Positions 1 through 8,051 are shown, counted from the stretch's first letter. The stretch: 37,051 nucleotides of DNA from Rubrobacter sp. (GCA_016781845.1 JADDPP010000033.1:1-37051); one strand, 5' to 3'. The notes: generated from the letters alone by a model not told the origin. Numbers and translations: made by a program.

Positions 1-29
1 ATACCCTTCAATAGAGGAGTAACAGAGCA

Positions 30-140
30 CTAGTGGGTCAGTTGTCACGAAAGTGGCCATTCCTGCACCACAGAAGTCCAACTTTCGCGTCGCATTCGCC
101 CCAGAACGAATGGCTATGAACGTGACAATTGACCCACTAG
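30..140. repeat. TA-flanked imperfect palindrome, MITE-like
   Basis: The arms 30-49 and 121-140 are inverted copies matching at 19 of 20 bases. Inside them, 56-62 pairs with 108-114, separated from the outer stem by a six-base mismatched bulge on each side. The inner end of each outer CTAG tetramer gives a TA dinucleotide on both sides, as expected for the target duplication of Tc1/mariner (IS630-type) elements. No transposase is encoded in the roughly 110 bases, so a non-autonomous miniature element is the best reading. A long structured RNA is the alternative. Confidence 0.55.
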
Positions 141-191
141 CCGTTCGCCTTTTATCCTCCCATACGGTTATGACTGAGGTGTTATCCATTC

Positions 192-272
192 TGTCGCGAC
201 GCGCGAAGCGAGGCATCTCACACATTGCCCGAGCACATCCGGTGAGCGCCTTCGCTCGCGCACAGGATGACA
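192..272. repeat. Degenerate TGTC...GACA palindromic repeat
   Basis: The segment starts with TGTC, has a GCGCGAAGCGAGGC core on the left and TTCGCTCGCGCACAGGATGACA-like sequence on the right, so the ends are imperfect inverted copies. It resembles a short intergenic repeat type with ends like TGTCATTCCGAGCGAAGCGAGG, which I recall from several bacterial phyla. The left arm has drifted. A second degenerate member may lie at 14030-14097. The 141-191 stretch before it shows nothing I recognise. Confidence 0.35.
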
Positions 273-299
273 ATCGGCAGGCGTGTGGTAGGACCCTCC

Positions 300-509
300 T
301 CAGATCCCCTTTTGCATGTTGAAGCTCGTATTGCGGTAACCGAGTGTCTCGTAGAGGGCTACGGCGTCTGCGTGGTCGCTGAACGCGTTCGGACCGATCT
401 ATGTGATACCCGTGTACTTCAACTCTTGCTCCACCAGTTCAAGAGCGCGCCTGCCATATCCTTCGCCCCGCTGGCCTTCCTCTACGGCAGACTTGAGATG
501 AAGGCCCGA
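300..509 (-). pseudogene. GNAT acetyltransferase remnant with in-frame stop
   Basis: Read on the minus strand, the frame ending in TGA at 300-302 gives a recognisable GNAT C-terminal half. It has a motif A-like acetyl-CoA loop (EEGQRGEGYGRRALELVEQE), then an IGPNAF strand, an ALYETLGYR motif and a short tail ending MQKGI. A TAG at 399-401 interrupts the frame between the GIT and IGPNAF segments. No matching N-terminal half is seen upstream, where the frame meets another stop near 510. This is a truncated and nonsense-broken acetyltransferase. It is convergent in decay with the repeats just before it, suggesting an eroding region. The family call rests on motif recognition only. Confidence 0.7.
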
Positions 510-575
510 TTACGGGGGCGTCCCTTGACGGCTCGCGGTGTGTAGTATCTCGTAAACGAGCGCACGCAAGCCAGG

Positions 576-1355
576 TCAACGCCCCTGCCACGCGGGCGGC
601 CGCTTCTCCAGGAAAGCGCGCAGGCCCTCCTGAGCATCCTCGCTGCCCAGCAGGTCGCCGAACGTCCACTCGTCGTCACGGATGGCCTGCCCCTGGCGCT
701 CGCTCTGGCCCTTCACGAGCCGTTCCTTTGTAGCGGCTAACGCCAGCGGCGCGATCGAAGCGAGGGTCCTCGCGAGGTCTTGGGCGCGCGGGACCAGGGC
801 GTCCGGCTCCACGACCTCGTGTACCAGGCCAATCGCCAGCGCCTCGTCCGCGGCCACTGTGCGGCCGGTAAGGAGCAGGTCGAGCGCGCGTCCGCGTCCA
901 ATGAGTCGCGGCAGGCGCTGTATTGCGCCCCACGCGGGTATGAGGCCGAGCTTTATCTCCGGCTGCCCAAAGACCGCCGAGGAGGAGGCGATGCGAAAGT
1001 CGCACGCGAGTGCGAGCTCACTGCCACCGCCGAGGCAGGCGCCGTTCACCGCGGCGATGATCGCCTTTGGATAGGCCTCTATCAGGTTGAAGAGGTCGTT
1101 GCCGAGGCGCATGGAGGGGTGTGGCTCGGAGGAGACATCGTGCTCCGCGAAGCTCCTTATGTCCGCGCCCGCGACAAACGCCCTGCCGGCACCCGTTATC
1201 ACTACAGACCGGATGCCTGCTTCCGCCGCTTCGCCCTCGAAGACATCCAGAAGTCGCTGCAGGAGGGCGGTGTCGAGCGCGTTTACCGGCGGGCGGTCTA
1301 TAGTGATGCTCAGGACGCCAGCCCGAACTTCAGTCCTTACGGTGTCGTGGCTCAT
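576..1355 (-). CDS. Enoyl-CoA hydratase/isomerase family protein
   Basis: This 259-residue protein has the usual crotonase length. It adds water to trans-2-enoyl-CoA thioesters, the second step of fatty-acid beta-oxidation, in the cytosol. The oxyanion-hole segments AGADI and GACLGGGSELAL are present. Both catalytic glutamates of true hydratases are in place: one in GGGSELAL and one in FGQPEIKLG. The usual GGTQRL segment is replaced by AWGAIQRLPR, which keeps the QRL part. The C-terminal helix ends FLEKRPPAW, a common crotonase ending. The ATG at 1355 is preceded by a GCAGGAG ribosome site. The gene follows the SirB1-like gene with a 35-bp gap, so the two may be cotranscribed. The acyl substrate cannot be told from the sequence. 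Confidence 0.92.
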   Translation of the reverse strand: MSHDTVRTEVRAGVLSITIDRPPVNALDTALLQRLLDVFEGEAAEAGIRSVVITGAGRAFVAGADIRSFAEHDVSSEPHPSMRLGNDLFNLIEAYPKAIIAAVNGACLGGGSELALACDFRIASSSAVFGQPEIKLGLIPAWGAIQRLPRLIGRGRALDLLLTGRTVAADEALAIGLVHEVVEPDALVPRAQDLARTLASIAPLALAATKERLVKGQSERQGQAIRDDEWTFGDLLGSEDAQEGLRAFLEKRPPAWQGR

Positions 1356-1390
1356 CGCGCGTACTCCTGCTCATCAGCCATCACTCAGCA

Positions 1391-2248
1391 CTAATTCAGA
1401 AGGCCGGAACGCTCGACAGCTGCGGCAAGCTGCCGACGGATGACCGGGATGTCGGGCGCGCCGGGTAGCATCTCCAGGTACGACAGAAAGTCGGTAGTGG
1501 CACGGGGAAAGTTACCTGTCGCGTAGTGCAGCAGGCCCCGGTCTCGCATGTCCTGGGCGCTCTGGGGCGAGACAATCAGCATGCGGTCCGTGGCCCACAG
1601 AGCGTCCTGAAGGCTGCGAGAGCGCAGATACATGGCCTTGAGGTTGTTGAGCATGCGGTACAGGATGGACCTGCGCTCAGTGGCCGCCAGGTACTCGGGG
1701 CGGAAGGCTACGCTGAGTCCCAGACGATTCTCCAGCAGGTCGCGGCAGTCGCCGGCCGTGAGCAGCTGTCCCTTGTGGAAAGGGTCACAGTAGAGGTCCT
1801 GTGCGGGATCACCGCTCTCACCTGGATGCTTGATGAGGAAGTGTCCTGGCATCCCGACACCCTGCACCGGCAGGCCGAGACGCCAACCTACCTCGAGATA
1901 GATTACCGAGAGGGTGATCGGCAGCCCCGTACGCTGCTCCAGAGCCTCGTTGAGGAAGCAGCCGGCGGGGGAGGCGTAGGCGCGGTCCGAACCGTTGAAG
2001 CCGTGCTGTCCGTGCAGGTACCAGGCAAGCGCGCGCAGGCTCGCCTCTGCGCCTTGGGATCTCGGTACGTGTGGCCGCGCGCCTTCGGCGAGGCTATCGA
2101 GGACGCTCATCTGCAGGGAGAGGTCCAGCTCGGGATACCTGTCGAGTGCGTAAAGCAGCGAGGTGAGCGCCAGATTTATCTCGCCATCCTTGCCTCTCAC
2201 CGCGTTCGCGAAGAGCATTCTGCGCCAGTCGTCGGGTTGACGCTTCAT
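1391..2248 (-). CDS. SirB1 family protein (transglutaminase-like with TPR)
   Basis: The protein has 285 residues from the ATG at 2248. A TTG six codons upstream is possible, but neither start has a clear ribosome site. The N-terminal two thirds match the SirB1/transglutaminase-like fold, with a conserved GLPITLSVIYLEV stretch followed by GVGMPGHFLIK, which contains the family's histidine. The C-terminal third (NNLKAMYLRSRSLQDALWATDRM onward) looks like tetratricopeptide helices. The biochemical role of this family is not settled. A TATAGT sequence at 2256-2261 (minus) could be a -10 lying very close to the start. The next gene, enoyl-CoA hydratase, follows on the same strand. Confidence 0.8.
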   Translation of the reverse strand: MKRQPDDWRRMLFANAVRGKDGEINLALTSLLYALDRYPELDLSLQMSVLDSLAEGARPHVPRSQGAEASLRALAWYLHGQHGFNGSDRAYASPAGCFLNEALEQRTGLPITLSVIYLEVGWRLGLPVQGVGMPGHFLIKHPGESGDPAQDLYCDPFHKGQLLTAGDCRDLLENRLGLSVAFRPEYLAATERRSILYRMLNNLKAMYLRSRSLQDALWATDRMLIVSPQSAQDMRDRGLLHYATGNFPRATTDFLSYLEMLPGAPDIPVIRRQLAAAVERSGLLN

Positions 2249-2319
2249 ACGCAAACTATAACTCAAAGCAGCGGTGGCGCGCTTGGCTGGCAGGGCTTGA
2301 GTCGTGGGCCAGGTGTGAA

Positions 2320-2328
2320 TGATATAAT
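2320..2328 (+). promoter_or_regulatory. Extended -10 promoter for corA
   Basis: TGATATAAT reads as an extended -10 element (TGN plus a perfect TATAAT), 36 bases before the corA start codon. No good -35 is seen at 17 bases, which fits an extended -10 promoter. The corA ribosome site would be the GGGAGG near 2342. Confidence 0.55.
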
Positions 2329-2364
2329 CGGCAAGCCTGTGAGGGAGGATGTGGTGTTCTACCT

Positions 2365-3351
2365 ATGATGCGGATGTTGCTGTCCAGGCGGGACGGTGTC
2401 GTCAACAGGGAGATAGACCCCGCGCACTGCGGATCCCTCCTCGCCGACTCGAACAACCTAGTGTGGGTGGACATAGATAGGCCCACAGCTGAGGATATTG
2501 AGGTCCTGAGGCGGGAGTTCGGGTTTCACGAGCTCGCGATTGAGGACGCTATCAAGCACAGCCAGCGGCCAAAAATCGACAGGTACGACGGGTACTACCT
2601 CATGGTGTTGTACGCGATCACGTTCAACGAGGGCGCGTTGCGCGTAGACGAGCACGAGTTGGACATCTTCGTCGGCAAGAATTACCTGGTGACCTCCCAC
2701 GAGGGGCCCGTAACTGAGTTGGACGATGTCGCGCACAGGTGGGAGCGTAATGCCGAGGCGCTGGACTCCTCCGTGGGCGTGCTGTTGTACAGCGTGATAG
2801 ATACAATCGTGGACTGCTACCTGCCCATCCTGGACCGCATATCCGAGCTGATCGAGGAAGTCGAGGAGGGCATCTTCGGAGAGTATGACCCGAACGCGCA
2901 GGCCAGGATCTTCGCGCTCCGAAAGGAGCTGCTGCACCTTCGGCGAGTGCTTGGTCCGGAGCGGGACGTGGTGTTGCAGTTGACGCGCCGCGAGCTGCCG
3001 GTGCTGGAGGCCAACACAACGGCGTACTTCCAGGACGTGTACGACCACGTGGTGCGTGCCACGGACAGCGTGGACCTGTACCGGGAGCTCCTCAACAGCG
3101 CGCTCGATTCCTACCTCTCCGTGTCCTCCAACAACCTGAACGCTATCTTCCGCACGCTCACGTCTGTATCCATCATCCTGATGACCCTTTCGCTTATCGC
3201 GGGTATCTACGGGATGAACTTCAACACCGAGGTCTCGCGGCTGAATATGCCCGAGCTCAACACGCGGTTCGGGTATCCAGCCACGCTGCTCGTGATGGCG
3301 CTGATCGCGGGCAGTCTCGTGATCTACTTCCGCCGAAGGCGGTGGCTCTAG
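2365..3351 (+). CDS. corA: CorA family magnesium/cobalt transporter
   Basis: The product is a 328-residue inner-membrane channel for Mg2+ (and Co2+ or Ni2+). It has a long soluble N-terminal alpha/beta domain and an extended helical stalk (residues about 150-260). Two transmembrane helices lie at the C-terminus. The signature GMN motif is at the end of TM1 in IYGMNFNTE, followed by the NMPEL loop. The second helix ends in the basic tail FRRRRWL, facing the cytoplasm. Length and architecture are standard for CorA. The start is one of two adjacent ATGs at 2365 and 2368. Transcription probably begins at the extended -10 just upstream. The coaD gene follows after 52 bases on the same strand. Confidence 0.95.
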   Translation: MMRMLLSRRDGVVNREIDPAHCGSLLADSNNLVWVDIDRPTAEDIEVLRREFGFHELAIEDAIKHSQRPKIDRYDGYYLMVLYAITFNEGALRVDEHELDIFVGKNYLVTSHEGPVTELDDVAHRWERNAEALDSSVGVLLYSVIDTIVDCYLPILDRISELIEEVEEGIFGEYDPNAQARIFALRKELLHLRRVLGPERDVVLQLTRRELPVLEANTTAYFQDVYDHVVRATDSVDLYRELLNSALDSYLSVSSNNLNAIFRTLTSVSIILMTLSLIAGIYGMNFNTEVSRLNMPELNTRFGYPATLLVMALIAGSLVIYFRRRRWL

Positions 3352-3403
3352 TGGAGTCTGGAACGCCTTTGTCCGCCCTGTTCGGTTCTGATGCCGCGTA
3401 GCG

Positions 3404-3904
3404 ATGAGTAATAGAAATGCGCCGGACCATACGGCGGTGTATGCGGGCTCGTTTGACCCCGTAACGAACGGCCACCTCGACGTCATCGAGCGCGCGAGCT
3501 CGCTCTTCAGTACACTCGTCGTCGCAGTGGGCGTGAACGCGCGCAAGCCCGCCCTGTTCGACAGGGAGGAACGTGTGCGCATGCTCCAGGCTGCAACCTC
3601 GCACCTGGGTAACGTGTGTGTCGAGAGCTTCGACGGGCTTCTGGTTGAGTATGCCAGGTCGCTCGGAGCGCGGGTCATCGTGCGTGGGCTGCGGGCCGTT
3701 GCGGACTTCGAGTACGAGACGCAGCAGGTGCTCATGAACAAGCGGCTGTGTCCGGAGATCGAGACCGTATTCCTCGTCACGAGTGGCCAGTACTCGTTTA
3801 TCTCTTCCAGCCTGGTGAAGGAGGTAGCCCTGCTCGGAGGGTCGGTGGAGGGTCTTGTGCCCCCGGAGGTAGGGGACCGGCTGCGGCAGATGAGTCGGGA
3901 CTGA
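3404..3904 (+). CDS. coaD: Phosphopantetheine adenylyltransferase
   Basis: This 166-residue enzyme transfers AMP from ATP to 4'-phosphopantetheine, giving dephospho-CoA in the penultimate step of CoA synthesis. The nucleotidyltransferase motif GSFDPVTNGHLD (residues 15-26, with the TxGH catalytic turn) is intact. The RGLRAVADFEYE segment and the C-terminal ISSSLVKE motif are also standard. The length matches the bacterial CoaD family. There is no strong ribosome site before the ATG at 3404, so translation may be coupled to corA or start weakly. The gene converges with the minus-strand GNAT gene across an 87-base gap in which I see no clear terminator. Confidence 0.96.
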   Translation: MSNRNAPDHTAVYAGSFDPVTNGHLDVIERASSLFSTLVVAVGVNARKPALFDREERVRMLQAATSHLGNVCVESFDGLLVEYARSLGARVIVRGLRAVADFEYETQQVLMNKRLCPEIETVFLVTSGQYSFISSSLVKEVALLGGSVEGLVPPEVGDRLRQMSRD

Positions 3905-3991
3905 AACAGTGGATGTGCCTGGTGCAATGGATTACGGAGCGGCCGGAAGTGGCGCGGGGCTGGGGGGGGCGGCTGCGCAGGGCGGCAAGCG

Positions 3992-4936
3992 TCAGATGTT
4001 TCTGTACATGTACAGCCAGGAGCGCTCGAACTCGTAGCCCAGCTCCGTGGCGGCCATCCAGCCCTCCGGCCGGTCCTCAGATACGTAGAGCCGGCAGAGA
4101 GGACGGTCGCTCCTGTTGAGTAGCCCTTCTGCTGCCTGGATCAGGTCGGCCATATAGGGGCCGAGCTCCGGTAGGTATAGTGGTGCAGCGATGTCTGCGA
4201 GTGGCTGCCCAGGGGCGGAGCGAACGCGCAGGAAGCCAGCGACGCAACCATCGAGCAGCACGACCCTCCGCGTGGTGCGCGCGGGGCCAACGCGCTCCTC
4301 GAACCAGCGAGTCACGGTGTTCGACAGGTACTCGGATCGGTACAACTCCGAGAAACTCCATGCTTCCGCCGGGACGCTCGCGCGCAGCACTTCCTCCCAC
4401 CTTGCGTAGTGCGCGCGCCTGACGGGTGACAGCTCGATACGGGGATGAACAGGCGGCGCACGATGTTCCCGCGGGAGTCGCCTGGCGTACGTCCGTCGTC
4501 GGTCGTACTCCTGCATGCCGAGCGACCGGTACAGCTTCACGGCCGCTTCGTTGTGCGCGAGCACTTCCAGCACCACCTGCTTCGCGCCTAACCCGCGAGC
4601 GCGTTCGAGCGCGTGCTCCATCAGCGCGCGGCCTATACCTCTCCCGCGGCGCTCCGGCCGCACCGCGACTGTTGAGATATGAAGGGGGGACGTGCCGTGG
4701 AGTCCGTAGCTTCCCAGTATCTTATCCCCTTCCACGGCAACCCATATCTCCAGGACCGAACCGCCCGCTCGGAGAAGTAGTGAGTCTGGGGGGCGGTTCG
4801 CTGCGATGGCGCTTCGCACCTGCCCCCGAACACTCCCAGCGCCAATGCCGGAGAGGCTGATCTCCTCAGCGAAGCTCTCCGTGAGAAGCGCGACGAGATC
4901 ATTCGTATCCGCCGGTCGCAGCCGCCTGATTTCCAC
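3992..4936 (-). CDS. GNAT family N-acetyltransferase, two-domain
   Basis: The protein has 314 residues, twice the length of a single GNAT domain. The first half carries a full acetyl-CoA binding motif: STVAVRPERRGRGIGRALME followed by VLEVLAHNEAAVKLYRSLGM. The second half (from about residue 170) has a weaker GNAT-like pattern without an obvious RGxGIG loop, so only the N-terminal domain is clearly competent. The substrate is unknown. The ATG at 4936 lies downstream of a well-formed promoter at 4964-4992. The 121-base gap to the divergent phospholipase-like gene holds both genes' control signals. Confidence 0.87.
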   Translation of the reverse strand: MEIRRLRPADTNDLVALLTESFAEEISLSGIGAGSVRGQVRSAIAANRPPDSLLLRAGGSVLEIWVAVEGDKILGSYGLHGTSPLHISTVAVRPERRGRGIGRALMEHALERARGLGAKQVVLEVLAHNEAAVKLYRSLGMQEYDRRRTYARRLPREHRAPPVHPRIELSPVRRAHYARWEEVLRASVPAEAWSFSELYRSEYLSNTVTRWFEERVGPARTTRRVVLLDGCVAGFLRVRSAPGQPLADIAAPLYLPELGPYMADLIQAAEGLLNRSDRPLCRLYVSEDRPEGWMAATELGYEFERSWLYMYRNI

Positions 4937-4963
4937 GCAGCCTCCCCTACGTTTTTGGTCCCC

Positions 4964-4992
4964 AGACTACCCCGACCGCACCCCTGTGTCAA
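4964..4992 (-). promoter_or_regulatory. Sigma-70-like promoter for the GNAT gene
   Basis: On the minus strand there is a consensus -35 TTGACA (4987-4992), a spacer of exactly 17 bases, and a -10 TAGTCT (4964-4969). It sits 28 bases before the ATG at 4936. Confidence 0.6.
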
Positions 4993-5057
4993 ATCCGCTG
5001 TCAGGAGCCTAGGTGACCAGGCGTGTGCTAGACTCGAACCGCTGAGAGGAGGCGTGG

Positions 5058-6122
5058 ATGTCAAGACGGCGTGTCCGGAAGAAAGGCGCCAGGACGCACG
5101 GTGCTTCCTTCCCGCCAGTCCTGCTCGCTGTTGTTCTGCTAGTCCTCGGCTTGCTTGGCTCTTGCGGGCGGGGGCTGCTGGAGGACACCACCAGGGAGGG
5201 TTCCGAGGGACCTGGGAACGTTGCCGTGGACCGGTTTTTTGTGGAGCCGGACGCTGGCCCAGGCCCCGTTCTGACAGAGCTCAGAGCCGCCCGGACATCG
5301 CTCGATGTGGTGGTGTACCTGCTGACGAACCGCGAGGCGGTGGACGAACTGATAGAGGCGCATGAGCGGGGCGTTCGGGTGCGGGTGATGGTGGAGGAGG
5401 ACCCTTTCGGGGGCGGCGCGGGCAATGGCGCTGCGCTGCGGCGCCTCTCCGCGACGGGAGTTGAGTGGAAGTACGGTAATCCGACCTTTCGCTACACACA
5501 CCAGAAGGCGATCATCGCTGACGGACGGCATGCGCTGGTGATGACGGCGAACCTCACGAAGAGCGCGTTCACCCGCAACAGGGAGTACATCGCGCTGCTC
5601 ACCTCCCCAGAGGAGGTCCGGGAGATCCAGGCGATGTTCGATGCCGACTGGGATCGCAGACGCTACGAGCCCCGTGCGGCTTCCCTTGTCGTCAGCGATG
5701 TGAACAGCCGGATGAAGCTGCTCGGGTTGATTCGAGAGGCGCGGGAGAGCCTCGATATCGAGGCCGAGGTTATGGCGGACCGCGAGATACGGAGTGCGCT
5801 GGTGAGCGCGCACGAGCGCGGGGTACGTGTGCGCATCGTGATGAGTCCCCCGGAGCGTGAAGAGAGCAGCTACGAGGGACTTTCTGAGCTTGCGCGGGCG
5901 GGCGTAGGCGTAAGGGTGGTGACGACCCCCTACATCCACTCGAAATCCATCCTCGCGGACGGGCGGAGGGCGTATATAGGCAGTGTTAACTTTACCGCCA
6001 CATCAATGGACCAGAACCGGGAGCTCGGCATCCTCACTACCTCACCCTCAGTGCTCCGCAAGCTTGGCGAGACGTTCGACCAGGATTGGGAGAAGGGCGA
6101 GCCGTTCGAGGGAGGCCGGTAG
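5058..6122 (+). CDS. Phospholipase D-like lipoprotein, two HKD motifs
   Basis: This 354-residue protein starts with a basic stretch and a hydrophobic segment ending in a lipobox (LGSC, Cys36), so it is probably a lipid-anchored extracytoplasmic protein. Two phospholipase D repeats follow. Each has a complete HxK(x4)D triad: His148-Lys150-Asp155 in THQKAIIAD and His294-Lys296-Asp301 in HSKSILAD, each followed by an N-F/L-T segment. Cardiolipin synthases, phosphodiesterases and PLD-type nucleases all share this core, and the substrate cannot be decided here. Cardiolipin synthase is less likely because the usual N-terminal membrane helices are absent. The ATG is preceded by GAGAGGAGG. The next small gene starts one base after the stop codon. 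Confidence 0.88.
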   Translation: MSRRRVRKKGARTHGASFPPVLLAVVLLVLGLLGSCGRGLLEDTTREGSEGPGNVAVDRFFVEPDAGPGPVLTELRAARTSLDVVVYLLTNREAVDELIEAHERGVRVRVMVEEDPFGGGAGNGAALRRLSATGVEWKYGNPTFRYTHQKAIIADGRHALVMTANLTKSAFTRNREYIALLTSPEEVREIQAMFDADWDRRRYEPRAASLVVSDVNSRMKLLGLIREARESLDIEAEVMADREIRSALVSAHERGVRVRIVMSPPEREESSYEGLSELARAGVGVRVVTTPYIHSKSILADGRRAYIGSVNFTATSMDQNRELGILTTSPSVLRKLGETFDQDWEKGEPFEGGR

Positions 6123-6123
6123 G

Positions 6124-6423
6124 ATGCAGGAGGCGCTCTCCTGGCTGGAGGATGAGGGCTGGGAAGTGATGGATGAGAGCCATCTCGAGGCGCGCCGCGA
6201 CCGTGGGGACCGGGTAGAGGTGCTGCGGGTTGGCACGGACGGCCGCGTGCGGTACACCGTGACTCGCGTTGTAGGGGAAGAGGAGTTCCGGCGGGTCCGG
6301 TACGAAGATGTGTTTTGTCGCGTCGTGTCGCGCTCCTATCAGGAGACGACGGTGACAGCCGAGGTGGGGGATGGTTCCGTTCTTGCCACTATGAAGGCTG
6401 TGCTCCGCGCAGCGAGGGCGTAG
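6124..6423 (+). CDS. Small hypothetical protein coupled to the PLD-like gene
   Basis: The ATG at 6124 begins one base after the TAG of the PLD-like gene, so translation is probably coupled. The product has 99 residues, is acidic to mixed, and has no signal peptide or membrane segment. An amphipathic start (MQEALSWLEDEGWEV) is followed by an alternating beta-strand pattern (VEVLRVGTDGRVRYTVTRV). The frame stays open well upstream inside the PLD-like gene, but that part reads as arginine/serine-rich shadow sequence, which supports the later start. I do not recognise the family. The position suggests a role alongside the lipoprotein. Confidence 0.6.
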   Translation: MQEALSWLEDEGWEVMDESHLEARRDRGDRVEVLRVGTDGRVRYTVTRVVGEEEFRRVRYEDVFCRVVSRSYQETTVTAEVGDGSVLATMKAVLRAARA

Positions 6424-6439
6424 GCACTACAAGGAAGGC

Positions 6440-7219
6440 TTGGAAACATACTTGGCGGATTCATGCTTGTTGGACAGGCGGCATGCCTCGGTGAGCAGTG
6501 AGAGCGCGGCGAAGCTGGAGAGGTTCTTCGCGGGGGAACTGGGGGTGTCACCGGAAATGCTCCGGGAACCGGGCTGGCGTGTGGTGTCCAGCCCCAACAG
6601 AGAGGCGAGATCCTGGCACGGTTACAATCTGCCGCTGTTGCTGCTGAGCCGGTCTGGCTCAACAGTAGTCTCCGTGGCCCAGGAGTTCGTGAACGCAACA
6701 CGGCAGGTGATGGACACCCTTCACGAGGCCATAGACCCGAGGGTGGGGGAGAACCTGGTAGACCTCGTAGCGCCACGGTTTCCAGGCGCTAAGTCACTTT
6801 CAGGGTACGCGATGTACTGCGAGCCGGACCAGTTCCGACCGTGCCTCGACCACCCCTCCGACTTGCTGCGGCCAACGGACCCTCAGTGGGATGATATGCG
6901 GGCCCACTTCGATGGGCCTGTCTTCGTTGCGCGCGTTGAAACCGGGCAGGTGGGGTCGTGGGCCGGCATCAAGTGCAAGGCCGGAGACGTGTGGGAGATC
7001 TCGGTCGTTACGGAGGAGGCGTACAGGCGGCGGGGCCTGGCGAAGGTCGTTGTGAGTGCCGCTGCCTGCTACATCCTCGACCACGGCGCGGTCCCACTGT
7101 ACGTATATCCGGCAACGAACGAGGTCTCCGGCCGGGTAGCCCGGTCGCTCGGTTTCACGCAGTTTGCACTCGAAGCGTACTGCTCAGTTAGTGACAGCGA
7201 CCCAACTGGGATGTGGTAG
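6440..7219 (+). CDS. GNAT family N-acetyltransferase
   Basis: The frame encodes up to 259 residues. The C-terminal third is a clear GNAT core: a beta-strand (WEISVVTEEA), an acetyl-CoA loop (YRRRGLAKVVVSAAACYI) and the VSGRVARSLGF motif. The first 150 residues do not match a domain I know. The start is unresolved: the TTG at 6440 lies only one base after an AAGGAAGG site, a TTG at 6452 has a longer spacing, and a GTG at 6491 has no site. The gene follows the PLD-like gene and its small partner within 17 bases of the small gene's stop. It converges with birA at overlapping terminator-like sequence. Confidence 0.78.
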   Translation: METYLADSCLLDRRHASVSSESAAKLERFFAGELGVSPEMLREPGWRVVSSPNREARSWHGYNLPLLLLSRSGSTVVSVAQEFVNATRQVMDTLHEAIDPRVGENLVDLVAPRFPGAKSLSGYAMYCEPDQFRPCLDHPSDLLRPTDPQWDDMRAHFDGPVFVARVETGQVGSWAGIKCKAGDVWEISVVTEEAYRRRGLAKVVVSAAACYILDHGAVPLYVYPATNEVSGRVARSLGFTQFALEAYCSVSDSDPTGMW

Positions 7220-7251
7220 GGGGCCAACGGGTTAGGAGCCCGGACCCCTAC
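7216..7251. terminator. Hairpin spanning convergent gene ends
   Basis: GTAGGGG (7216-7222) pairs with CCCCTAC (7245-7251), and inside it CGGG (7228-7231) pairs with CCCG (7239-7242). The hairpin covers the stop codons of the plus-strand GNAT gene and of birA. It could end transcription in both directions, but there is no T-run on either side, so the call is tentative. Confidence 0.35.
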
Positions 7252-8051
7252 GATGCGGCTGGGTGAGGGTCTTCGATTGCGTCGCCCGCGTATATGACTT
7301 GTGGGGGGATGCCTCGCTCTGTCTGGAGCAGCAGGCCACCGTCGCGAGATACGTCCAGCGCGATGCCCTCGCGAGAACCGGCAGCTGTATCCCTTACGCG
7401 CACGCGCCGTCCCACGGTGTACAGTCCCATCCTCCAGGCCTGCCACACGGCGTCCGTCCCACCGTTGTAGAGCATGGCGAGCAGTGCGTCATAGTGGCGG
7501 AGCGTGCCCGCGAGGATGTCAAGCCGGGTGACAGGACGGGAGGCATGTTGGGCCGCGCACGTGGCGTTGGGGGCTATATCCGGAGGTGGTGCGAGATGTA
7601 CGTTCACTCCGAACCCGAGCACTGCACGCGGAGACTCACCGTGGGGGAGGTCCACCTCGGTGAGGATGCCGCACACCTTGCAGCCTTCCAGCAGCACGTC
7701 GTTCGGCCACTTTATCTGCGGCGGGGCGGTTACGAGCGGGGCGAGGGCGTCGCGCACCGCGAGGGAGCACGCCGCGGTGAGCAGGTAGAGGTCCGGCGGC
7801 AGCAAGGGAGGGCGCAGCAGCACGGAGCAATGGACCGAGCCACCCCGCGGCGCCACCCACGAGCGTCCCTGCCTTCCGCGCCCGGCCGTCTGGTACTCCG
7901 CCACAACAACCAGCCCCTCGGCTTCATGCCTCGCCTCCTCGCGCAGGTACGTGTTCGTGGACCCGATCTCGGGGAACACCCGGTACTCCCGCAGTATCTG
8001 TGTCGGTCCGACATGCGCGCGTATCAGCTCGGGTGTGATCAGGTCGTTCAA
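7248..8051 (-). CDS. birA: Biotin--[acetyl-CoA-carboxylase] ligase
   Basis: This 267-residue cytosolic enzyme activates biotin with ATP and attaches it to the biotin carrier of carboxylases. The biotin-binding GSTN segment, the GRGRQGRSW adenylation loop and the KWPNDVLL motif with its catalytic lysine are intact. A C-terminal beta-barrel domain is present (residues about 215-265). There is no N-terminal helix-turn-helix domain, so this is the monofunctional (class I) form, which does not repress biotin genes. It lies 45 bases downstream of the DUF971 gene on the same strand, so the two are probably cotranscribed. Confidence 0.93.
   Translation of the reverse strand: MNDLITPELIRAHVGPTQILREYRVFPEIGSTNTYLREEARHEAEGLVVVAEYQTAGRGRQGRSWVAPRGGSVHCSVLLRPPLLPPDLYLLTAACSLAVRDALAPLVTAPPQIKWPNDVLLEGCKVCGILTEVDLPHGESPRAVLGFGVNVHLAPPPDIAPNATCAAQHASRPVTRLDILAGTLRHYDALLAMLYNGGTDAVWQAWRMGLYTVGRRVRVRDTAAGSREGIALDVSRDGGLLLQTERGIPPQVIYAGDAIEDPHPAAS

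Noticed and set aside
53-322. Plus-strand open frame of 89 residues starting in the palindrome
   Set aside because: It overlaps two palindromes, has no ribosome site and no recognisable domain, so it is most likely chance.
267-545. Plus-strand frame over the GNAT pseudogene
   Set aside because: The minus strand carries clear GNAT motifs, so the plus-strand frame is a shadow.
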